A DNA stretch of 6,233 nucleotides from CAXMNX01 sp964194845 (GTDB lineage: Bacteria > Pseudomonadota > Alphaproteobacteria > Rhodobacterales > Rhodobacteraceae). The notes below the pieces were generated by a model. The model was given only the letters and a program-made list of their open reading frames with translations. It was not told the DNA's origin and did not search any database. The DNA lies in the NCBI GenBank assembly GCA_964194845.1, contig CAXMNX010000088.1, positions 1-6,233 of the forward strand. The letters are read 5' to 3'. Each line of letters starts with the position of its first letter. Position 1 is the first letter of the stretch. Shown here in pieces: positions 1 through 5,329 of this stretch. The translations under genes were made by a program, and so were the position numbers.

Positions 1-485
1 ATGTTCCAGGACATGAAACAACGTTATCAAGTCGTATTTTTGATCCGGCTCAATCTGGTCGAGGTCAACCGCACGAAGATCAGCGCCATAATTTTCACGC
101 GCGTGCAGGATGTAGCCCGACGCCGAATCAATGCCGGCAAAAATATACCTCATTTTTCCCGCAAGAAACGTAAACTCGCCTTCCTCCGGCTCCGATATCC
201 AGATGCCGCGCGCCTGGCTTCACAAAGCCCGCTATCTTTCGCAACCATTTCATAGCGGCCTTTCCGGCGCGATAAACATGCCGAGGTTTGGGGTGTCCGA
301 CTTTCGGTAATTTTGTCGATTCTCGCTCCGGTAGTACTCGTTCAGGCGATCTTTGGTCAGGTCACAAACTACTTAAGGCCGCAGGTTTCACAAAGCGCGA
401 CTTCAATGGTTTCGCCGTCCCTGGCGTCACGAATTGACCGGATATCGGCGCGACTTCGGTCGCACACGATGCATTTGAACGCCAT
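1..485 (-). pseudogene. Broken zinc-ribbon class I SAM-dependent methyltransferase, N-terminal part, runs off the left edge
   Basis: Seen: from ATG at 485 (GAGG 5 bases upstream) the frame opens with a CxxC (CIVC) and a second CxxC (CETC), a zinc-ribbon start, then hits TAG at 369. Family-like sequence continues in other frames. From about 372 comes DLTKDRLNEYY. From 289 comes KPRHVYRAGK and then HLDIGAGG, the SAM-binding motif I. From 180 comes GEFTFLAGK, then YDLITLFHVLEH up to the window edge. Joined up, the pieces read like a zinc-ribbon plus Methyltransf_23-type protein. The breaks fit one missing base (or two extra) at about 373, one C lost from a C-run at about 291, and one extra A at 181. 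The gene starts 26 bases after the glycosyltransferase-like gene, so it was probably the next operon member, perhaps modifying a sugar or a sugar precursor. The substrate cannot be told. Sequencing error is the alternative to true decay. Confidence 0.82.
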
Positions 486-511
486 TCTTGCCTCGGATGC
501 TCTGCCTGTGC

Positions 512-1210
512 TTAGTCGCTGCCCTGCGCGGCCCTGTAAGCGTCCGCCTCTGCGATCCATTCCTTTGCATAGTCGACATCCTGCCAGGCGTCGAACCACG
601 GGCCGCCGCGGGTGAAATGGACTGCGTTTGGCGTGCTGGTGGCCGGAACGTCATTCCAGCCTTCCAGCCAGTTCCAGCTATTGGGAATCTCGCCAATCTC
701 CTCATCCTGGGCCCATTGCATCCGGTGCAGATATGCCCCGGACTGGCGGTTCACGACCTCAGGCGTTAGCTGTCGGGTCGAGGGGTGCGCGCAGTTGAAA
801 AGCATGAACGATGACCAGTTCTTGCGCGGATAGACCGTCTGGACCGCGCCATCCATTTTGGTCGCCTCTTTAGGCGTATAGTCGTGATGGACGCAGGCCA
901 CCGCGTGATCGGGGTTCATATAGTCTTTCAACTTTGCGACATCACCGAAAAACAGGAAATCGCAGTCACAAAACAAGGCCCAGCCTTCGAAGCCTGCAAG
1001 GTAAGGTGTGAAAAACCGCGAATAGGTAAATTCGGTCGACGCCAGCGGGTCGATGTCGCGGGAATAATGGCCTTTATCGACAAGTTCCTGCACCTTGATC
1101 GGCTCTATATTTACCGGGATCGATGCGTGGCGAAGCAACGATTGACGCGCCACCTGATAGGCGATGTCTTCACGGGAATCCCAGCCGATGAATATGCGAA
1201 TATCGGTCAC
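512..1210 (-). CDS. GT-A-type glycosyltransferase-like protein, 232 aa
   Basis: Predicted cytoplasmic nucleotide-sugar glycosyltransferase, acceptor and donor unknown. Seen: an N-terminal beta-strand start (IRIFIGWDSRED, about residues 4-15), a conserved-looking TYSRFFTPYL segment (62-71), then FCDCDFLFFGD with a DxD motif at residues 82-84, which in GT-A enzymes binds the metal and sugar nucleotide. Near the C-terminus are SWNWLEGW (178-185) and HFTRGGPW (198-205), like the C-terminal His/Gly motif of GT8-like enzymes. No signal peptide or membrane segment is visible. I chose GTG at 1210 because GAAGAGG lies just upstream and the family-like sequence starts there; the frame stays open to a TTG at 1276, but those extra 22 residues are unlike the family. 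It lies 93 bases after waaA and 26 bases before the broken methyltransferase, so it probably belongs to the same polysaccharide operon. Assignment is to fold and superfamily only. Confidence 0.8.
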   Translation of the reverse strand: MTDIRIFIGWDSREDIAYQVARQSLLRHASIPVNIEPIKVQELVDKGHYSRDIDPLASTEFTYSRFFTPYLAGFEGWALFCDCDFLFFGDVAKLKDYMNPDHAVACVHHDYTPKEATKMDGAVQTVYPRKNWSSFMLFNCAHPSTRQLTPEVVNRQSGAYLHRMQWAQDEEIGEIPNSWNWLEGWNDVPATSTPNAVHFTRGGPWFDAWQDVDYAKEWIAEADAYRAAQGSD

Positions 1211-1303
1211 TAAATGCCTCTTCAATTTGGAAATGCGGTTGGTTCGGAAGTTACAGGCCTCACACCAGTACCACAACCTGATAGCTGGCGTTTTTGGCGA
1301 CGA

Positions 1304-2599
1304 TTACGGGTTCGGCGGCAAGACCCCGCTGATCGCGCCCCAGGTGCGTTCGAGCACGTCCCGTTGGGCGTCGATGACATTTCGCGCGGCGGAATTCATC
1401 TGGTCGCGCGCGCGCTTGTTTCGCGACAGTTCAAGCACCGCCTGGGCCAGCGTGTCGGCATCGACAATCTGGCGCGCGGCACCGGCGGTCGCAAGCGCGC
1501 CGAATGCGCGCAGTTGCCCGGCGATTGCAGGCCCATGCAGCAGCACCGAGCCCAGCGCTGCCGCCTCGTAAGGGTTTTTGCCGCGAAAGCTTTGATCCCC
1601 CATTTCCAGCGAATGCCCGATGAAACTGACCGGGGCCAACCGGTACCAAAGCCCCATCTCGCCGATGGTGTCGGCAATATATATCTGGGTCCGGGCATCG
1701 GGCGCCTCGCCCCGATTGCGGCGTGCGACGTGGGCGAAACGCTCTTTTGCGTAGGTCTCCAGCGCATCGGCGTGCTCTGGCTGGCGCGGCGCGATAATCG
1801 CCAGAGCGTCGCCAACTTCCCTGACGACCTCGAAGTGCGCGTCGACCATCGCCCGTTCTTCGTCCGGGTGGGTTGCGGCAGCCAGCCAGACCAGCCGGCC
1901 GCCTATGCCCTCGCGAAGTCCATCCAGTGCGATCGGATCGGCCGGAAGCGGGCGCGCGGCGGACTTCAGCACACCCGCAATCGACAGGCGCGCCGGATCA
2001 GCGCCAAGTGCCATAAACCGCGCCGCACTGTCGTCATCCTGGACAAGCATCGCGTCAAAAAAGCCCATAATATCGCGCATCATGCCACCCAGCTTGCGAC
2101 GGCTTTGGTAATTCTTTTCAAGCATACGGCTGTTGATCAGCAACATCGGCACGCCGCGCCGATGCGTGTCGACCATCAATCGCGGCCAGAAATCAAGCTC
2201 GGCGAAGACCGCGACATCAGGCCGCCAGTGGTCCAGGAACCGGCGCACCGCGGGGCCAGTGTCGATCGGCAGAAGAACGTGGACGGCGCGTTCCGGCAGA
2301 TCTGCACGATCAAGCGCTACGACGGACGTGGCGGTCGAAGTTGTAAGCACCACGTTTGCCTCGGGCAGGTCGGCAAGCGCGCGCTCGATAAGTGGCACCA
2401 GCGCCAGGCTTTCGCCGACCGACAGCGCGTGGAACCAGAGCACCTGACCGGAAGGTTTTGGTTGGCTGTAGCGGCCATATTTCTCGGGCAATCGCTCGGC
2501 GATCTCTTTGCCTTTTTTCACTCTCGACCGGTGAGATATTCGCCAAAGCGACCCCGATACTTGCGAAAAGGCGATATAGGCCCAAAGCAGCGGCGACAT
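1304..2599 (-). CDS. waaA: 3-deoxy-D-manno-octulosonic acid (Kdo) transferase, WaaA/KdtA-like
   Basis: GT30-family enzyme, 431 aa (about the usual length), expected to move Kdo from CMP-Kdo to lipid A precursor at the inner face of the inner membrane. Seen in order: a weakly hydrophobic, basic N-terminus (1-40); WFHALSVGES (55-64), with E63 at the place of the catalytic base; AELDFWPRL (133-141); INSRMLE (155-161); GVLKSAA (209-215); ATHPDEE (242-248); PRQPEH (271-276); IADTIGEMGLWY (308-319); and GKNPYEAAALG (340-350), the donor-binding region. These follow the family motifs in the right order. The segment before GKNPYE (SLEMGDQSFR) departs from the common GGSLVPxGGHNP form, so a second, capsule- or strain-specific Kdo transferase is possible. 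ATG lies 3 bases after the kdsD stop with no strong ribosome site, which suggests translational coupling. Confidence 0.9.
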   Translation of the reverse strand: MSPLLWAYIAFSQVSGSLWRISHRSRVKKGKEIAERLPEKYGRYSQPKPSGQVLWFHALSVGESLALVPLIERALADLPEANVVLTTSTATSVVALDRADLPERAVHVLLPIDTGPAVRRFLDHWRPDVAVFAELDFWPRLMVDTHRRGVPMLLINSRMLEKNYQSRRKLGGMMRDIMGFFDAMLVQDDDSAARFMALGADPARLSIAGVLKSAARPLPADPIALDGLREGIGGRLVWLAAATHPDEERAMVDAHFEVVREVGDALAIIAPRQPEHADALETYAKERFAHVARRNRGEAPDARTQIYIADTIGEMGLWYRLAPVSFIGHSLEMGDQSFRGKNPYEAAALGSVLLHGPAIAGQLRAFGALATAGAARQIVDADTLAQAVLELSRNKRARDQMNSAARNVIDAQRDVLERTWGAISGVLPPNP

Positions 2600-2602
2600 G
2601 GG

Positions 2603-3583
2603 TCAGGTCGTGCCGCGATTGAGCAGCCTGAGCATGGTGATCAACCCGGCGGGCGCGCCATTGTCGGTCACGAAGGCGGCCGAGATGCGCTTTTGGCGCA
2701 GGATCGAAAGCGCCTCGCCAGCAATCATGTCAGGCGGAAGCGTCACTGAGTTTACCGTCATGATGCTGCCTGCGTGGGTGTCGTGAAGCGCGGCTTTCAT
2801 TGTGGCACCGGCATTCTGTTCCAGATAGCGCCGAACGTCACCGTCCGTGATGACGCCGAGCAGCGCGCCGTCTCCGGTGACACCGACAATCCCAAAACCC
2901 TTTTCGCTGAGCGCCGAGATAGCCCCGATCACCGGCGCGTCGCTTGCGACAAGCGGCAACTGCGCGGGCTGGTCCATGATTTCGTCGATACGCTTCAGCG
3001 CCGCACCCAGCGATCCGCCGGGGTGCAGGCCGTGGAAGCTTTCCTGCGTGAAGCCCTTGCGCTGCAAGAGCGCGATCGCCAGCGCATCGCCTATCGCAAG
3101 CTGAAGGATCGACGACGTGGTGGGTGCCAGATTGTGGGGGCAGGCCTCGCGCACAACCGGTGTGACCAGCGCCACGTCTGCCGCCTGTGCGAGCGTGCTG
3201 TCGGCGACGCTAGTTATTGCAATAAGCGGAACCGCGCGGCGTTTGGCGAAGCTCAGGACATCGGACAACTCGCGGGTTTCGCCCGACCAGCTGAGCGCCA
3301 GTATCGCGTCGTCGGGTTGCACCATGCCAAGATCGCCATGCGAGGCCTCGGCGGGGTGAACGAAATAGGCCGACGTGCCGGTCGACGAAAACGTGGCCGC
3401 CAGCTTGCGCGCAACATGACCTGATTTTCCAAGACCGGTCACGATCAGGCGGCCTTGCATTACCCCCAGGATCTCAAGCGCTTGCGAGATCTCGTCCGCA
3501 ATAGCCGGCAGCGCCACAGACAAGGACTCAAGCCCGGCAATGTCGGTGGCCAGCGCGGCGCGGATGGCATCGACACCGTTCAT
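2603..3583 (-). CDS. kdsD: Arabinose-5-phosphate isomerase, KdsD/KpsF family (SIS plus two CBS domains)
   Basis: Converts D-ribulose 5-phosphate to D-arabinose 5-phosphate, the first committed step towards Kdo, in the cytoplasm. The protein is 326 aa, the usual length. Seen: an SIS sugar-isomerase domain (about 35-190) with GLGKSGH (50-56), HPAEASHGDLG (76-86), SWSGETRE (98-105), EACPHNLAPT (146-155) and HPGGSLG (187-193), then two CBS domains (about 203-255 and 273-322). The residues matching E. coli KdsD K59, E111, E152 and H193 are K53, E105, E146 and H187, with identical spacing, so the enzyme should be active. ATG at 3583 overlaps the kdsA stop in an ATGA, with AAGGA 9 bases upstream. 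KpsF and GutQ are close paralogues with the same reaction; if this locus makes a capsule, kpsF would be the better name. The CBS pair may bind a regulatory ligand. Confidence 0.95.
   Translation of the reverse strand: MNGVDAIRAALATDIAGLESLSVALPAIADEISQALEILGVMQGRLIVTGLGKSGHVARKLAATFSSTGTSAYFVHPAEASHGDLGMVQPDDAILALSWSGETRELSDVLSFAKRRAVPLIAITSVADSTLAQAADVALVTPVVREACPHNLAPTTSSILQLAIGDALAIALLQRKGFTQESFHGLHPGGSLGAALKRIDEIMDQPAQLPLVASDAPVIGAISALSEKGFGIVGVTGDGALLGVITDGDVRRYLEQNAGATMKAALHDTHAGSIMTVNSVTLPPDMIAGEALSILRQKRISAAFVTDNGAPAGLITMLRLLNRGTT
3580..3583 (-). other. ATGA start-stop overlap joining kdsA and kdsD
   Basis: The kdsA stop TGA (3582-3580) and the kdsD start ATG (3583-3581) share bases. 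With the 3-base gap between the kdsD stop (2603) and the waaA start (2599), this points to one transcript and translational coupling of the three genes. Confidence 0.9.
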
Positions 3584-4407
3584 GCGTCTACGTCCTTGGA
3601 GATTGTGTCGAGCGCCTTGAGCCGGGCCAGCAGGTCGCCCATCTCATCGAGCGGCACCATGTTTGGCCCGTCTGACGGCGAACGCGCCGGGTCCTCATGG
3701 GTCTCAACAAACACCGCCGCTACTCCGACCGCGACTGCGGCGCGGGCAAGGGTCGGCACGAACTCGGCCTGACCGCCCGAAGACGTGCCCGCTCCGCCCG
3801 GCAATTGCACTGAATGCGTTGCGTCGAAGACAACCGGATAGCCGGTGCGCGCCATGATCGGCAGCGCGCGCATGTCGCTGACCAGCATGTTATAGCCAAA
3901 GCTTGCGCCGCGTTCGGTCAGAAGTATCCGCTGATTGCCAGTGGACGTGATCTTGGTAACGATGTTGGTCATGTCCCCCGGTGCCAGAAACTGACCTTTC
4001 TTGACGTTAACCGCCGCACCGGTTTCCCCGGCAGCAAGCAGCAGATCAGTCTGGCGGCAAAGAAACGCCGGGATCTGAAGCACGTCAACCGCCTGAGCTA
4101 CTGGCGCGCATTGCTCGGGTCCGTGGACGTCCGTTAACACCGGACAGCCAAATTCGTCGCGAATACGAGCGAGAATGCTAAGGCCTTCGTCTATGCCAAC
4201 ACCCCGCATTCCTTCGAGGCTCGACCGGTTGGCCTTGTCGAAACTGGCCTTGAAAATATAGCCGATGCCAAGATCAGCGGTCAGCGCGACAAGCCGTTCG
4301 GCCAGCATCCGGGCATGATCGAGGCTTTCCAGCTGGCAAGGTCCGGAAATAAGCGCGAACGGGCGGTCGTTGCCGACCGTCACCGGGCCAATCTCGATCG
4401 CCTTCAT
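3580..4407 (-). CDS. kdsA: 2-dehydro-3-deoxyphosphooctonate aldolase (Kdo-8-phosphate synthase)
   Basis: Condenses phosphoenolpyruvate with D-arabinose 5-phosphate to Kdo-8-phosphate, in the cytoplasm. The protein is 275 aa, normal for the family, with a single TIM-barrel domain. Seen: ISGPCQLES (20-28), FKASFDKANRSS (52-63), LTDVHGPEQ (91-99), DVLQIPAFLCRQTD (108-121), VKKGQFLAPGDM (135-146), LTERGASFGYN (163-173), VFDATHSVQLPGG (193-205) and FVETHEDP (233-240). Candidate metal ligands C24, H198, E235 and D246 have the same spacing as C11, H185, E222 and D233 of the metal-dependent Aquifex enzyme; metal-independent enzymes have Asn at the Cys position. The start at 4407 is supported by AGGTGG about 8 bases upstream and by the family N-terminus; the frame is open further up to 4653 but carries nothing family-like. 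First gene of the Kdo operon; the stop overlaps the kdsD start. Confidence 0.97.
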   Translation of the reverse strand: MKAIEIGPVTVGNDRPFALISGPCQLESLDHARMLAERLVALTADLGIGYIFKASFDKANRSSLEGMRGVGIDEGLSILARIRDEFGCPVLTDVHGPEQCAPVAQAVDVLQIPAFLCRQTDLLLAAGETGAAVNVKKGQFLAPGDMTNIVTKITSTGNQRILLTERGASFGYNMLVSDMRALPIMARTGYPVVFDATHSVQLPGGAGTSSGGQAEFVPTLARAAVAVGVAAVFVETHEDPARSPSDGPNMVPLDEMGDLLARLKALDTISKDVDA

Positions 4408-4748
4408 GGCCAGGCCACCTTTGATGGGACGGCTCCGACGATCGGTATCGAGGCGCGTCGCTCCACCCCGCTTCGCCAGCCGCCGATCAGCGACGCCATT
4501 GCCATGCCGGAAAACCGGGTCGAAGCAACTCGCGACGATATGGAACTGTCCGCGCGCAATCCGAGGGCCTTTCGATGTGTCCTGCCCCGGGTCTAAGGAA
4601 TACCACCCGGATAGGCAATTGCGGCTGAAGCGGCGCATGTAAGTCCAAGGCATTCACCGGGATCGACTGACTACGCGCGAGAATGCCAACGGAATTACCC
4701 GGTTCGTTGCCGCTCAGGTTTTCGGTCGTTCATTACATAAGCCGATTG
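4408..4748. other. kdsA upstream region, no gene recognised
   Basis: The minus-strand frame of kdsA stays open here, but the translation resembles no family and the kdsA ribosome site lies inside it, so I read it as leader and promoter DNA. On the minus strand it would be the 5' untranslated region of kdsA-kdsD-waaA. Two hairpin-capable repeats are visible: CCGGGT/ACCCGG (4587-4592 and 4605-4610, 12-base loop) and GGCATTC/GAATGCC (4649-4655 and 4681-4687, 25-base loop). I could not place a minus-strand promoter with confidence. Confidence 0.5.
4587..4610. repeat. 6-bp inverted repeat upstream of kdsA (CCGGGT/ACCCGG)
   Basis: A perfect 6-base stem with a 12-base spacer, 180 bases upstream of the kdsA start. 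It could be a protein-binding site or a leader hairpin. No T-run follows on either strand, so it is not an intrinsic terminator. Such short stems occur by chance in GC-rich DNA. Confidence 0.3.
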
Positions 4749-4749
4749 T

Positions 4750-4823
4750 TGCCCCGGCGCTCCATTTGACACGGTGCCGTCATGATGTCTGATAAAATTA
4801 TCGGAGAAATGGCGCCGGGGGCA
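4750..4823. repeat. 74-bp imperfect inverted repeat between kdsA and the insertion sequence
   Basis: The left arm (4750-4767) reads TGCCCCGGCGCTCCATTT. The right arm (4807-4823), read on the other strand, is TGCCCCCGGCGCCATTT. They differ by one C and by a 2-base TC insertion. The 39-base spacer holds the small palindrome GATAA-AA-TTATC. The arms could fold into a long stem on either strand, or could be ends of a short miniature element; no T-run follows either arm, so a simple terminator is unlikely. Confidence 0.6.
4766..4795 (+). promoter_or_regulatory. Candidate plus-strand sigma-70-type promoter
   Basis: A perfect TTGACA (4766-4771) is followed after 17-19 bases by a weak -10 stretch (CTGATAAA, 4789-4796). 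It would transcribe rightwards, away from kdsA, into DNA with no recognised plus-strand gene before the transposase. The -35 overlaps the left arm of the 74-bp inverted repeat. The -10 match is poor, so this is tentative. Confidence 0.3.
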
Positions 4824-4856
4824 CACCCCTATTGGTTGTTTAATGAACCGAAATGA

Positions 4857-4870
4857 ATTGAAAATTCAAT
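4857..4870. promoter_or_regulatory. Small palindrome ATTGAA-AA-TTCAAT, possible operator
   Basis: A perfect 6-base inverted repeat with an AA centre, in an AT-rich patch unlike the GC-rich flanks. A second palindrome with the same AA centre (GATAA-AA-TTATC) lies at 4791-4802. Both could be regulator-binding sites. AT-rich DNA gives such palindromes easily by chance. Confidence 0.3.
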
Positions 4871-4890
4871 AGTTGGTATTTGATAACCCT

Positions 4891-4912
4891 AAAAACACCC
4901 CCAAAAGAGGGT
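4891..4912 (-). terminator. Intrinsic (rho-independent) terminator-like hairpin on the minus strand
   Basis: Read on the minus strand, ACCCTC-TTTT-GGGGGT (4912-4897) forms a 6-base stem (one G-U pair) with a TTTT loop, followed by G and five T (4896-4891). It would end a transcript coming from the right. No recognised minus-strand gene lies immediately upstream, so its gene may have been lost, or it may stop antisense transcription entering the kdsA leader. Confidence 0.5.
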
Positions 4913-5085
4913 CTTGGTGCCTCCTTCCGGTTTTCTGGGTTGGCAAGACCAAGTTCATCTGAACGCTAAGGCCAGGATCTATAAACGACCAAAACGACTG
5001 ACGAACCGCTTCACCAGGATAGCAGACGTTGGCCATATGCTGCCCAAGGTCTGGAGTGCGGACGAACCGGACCGATGCGATTGCA

Positions 5086-5101
5086 GCGCAGACCTCTGCG
5101 C
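5086..5101. repeat. 16-base hairpin palindrome GCGCAGA-CC-TCTGCGC
   Basis: A perfect 7-base inverted repeat with a 2-base centre (as RNA, a 6-base stem with a 4-base ACCU loop). No T-run follows on either strand, so it is not a terminator. It lies in non-coding or decayed DNA about 150 bases left of the probable insertion-sequence end. It could be a dispersed intergenic palindrome or part of a structured RNA. Confidence 0.5.
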
Positions 5102-5255
5102 CCGCACCGATTTGTCTTACCAATGCAGCATCGGCTTCGCGGCAGTGCGGCGTGACTTCCCCGAAGCGGCCATTCACAGCAAGCAAATTGGCCAAGTTCC
5201 AATCCAGTTGCTCGCTGATTTCGTTTTCGAGGTCTTAGAAGCGGATGGGGTGGAT

Positions 5256-5324
5256 GGCTCCCGCACCCATCGGCGTCGCAATGCGCCATAGTGCAGATTT
5301 CATGAACTGCTCGGGAGAGGAGCC
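5256..5324 (+). promoter_or_regulatory. Transposase leader with ribosome site and possible masking stem
   Basis: A strong Shine-Dalgarno run, GGGAGAGGAG (5313-5322), sits 7 bases before the transposase ATG. The upstream GGCTCCC (5256-5262) can pair with either GGGAG (5313-5317, via CTCCC) or GGAGCC (5319-5324, via GGCTCC). Either fold would hide the ribosome site, a plausible way to keep transposase output low. The pairing is seen in sequence; the regulatory role is inferred. Confidence 0.35.
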
Positions 5325-5329
5325 GCCCA

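Larger units (their letters stand above)
4866..5195 (-). other. Unassigned minus-strand open frame, 109 codons, doubtful
   Basis: The frame is open from TTG at 5195 (and back to a stop at about 5232) to TGA at 4866. I recognise no family. Stretches such as READAALVRQ (residues 20-29) and RFVRTPDLGQ look protein-like, so it could be the remains of a gene. Against it, there is no good ribosome site, the start is a TTG, and an intrinsic terminator (4891-4912) lies inside its last 20 codons. The opposite strand also carries a 125-codon open frame (4914-5291), which is not convincing either. I treat 4871-5245 as intergenic or decayed DNA. Confidence 0.2.

Noticed and set aside
1..255. An 84-codon plus-strand open frame starting at base 1
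   Set aside because: Antisense to the methyltransferase remnant, whose motif I and FHVLEH are convincing on the minus strand.
1211..1276. A CxxC...H zinc-finger-like N-terminal extension of the glycosyltransferase-like gene
   Set aside because: It needs a TTG start, overlaps the ribosome site for the GTG at 1210, and lacks a second His in position; the zinc-finger look is coincidence.
1214..2749. A 511-codon plus-strand open frame
   Set aside because: It lies antisense to waaA and part of kdsD, is rich in Arg, His and Gln with no recognisable motif, and the minus-strand proteins are clear family members. It is a shadow frame of GC-rich DNA.
2774..3424. A 216-codon plus-strand open frame
   Set aside because: Antisense to kdsD, no family resemblance, and kdsD has all its catalytic residues.
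4408..4653. An 82-residue N-terminal extension of KdsA
   Set aside because: The family starts just before GPCxxES, a good ribosome site precedes ATG 4407, and the extra residues resemble nothing.
4871..5329. A left-end bridge RNA for the insertion sequence
   Set aside because: The transposase looks IS1111-type, where the RNA is on the right side. The hairpins at 4891-4964 and 5086-5101 do not show a clear two-loop guide layout, and I could not demonstrate guide matches to the element ends.
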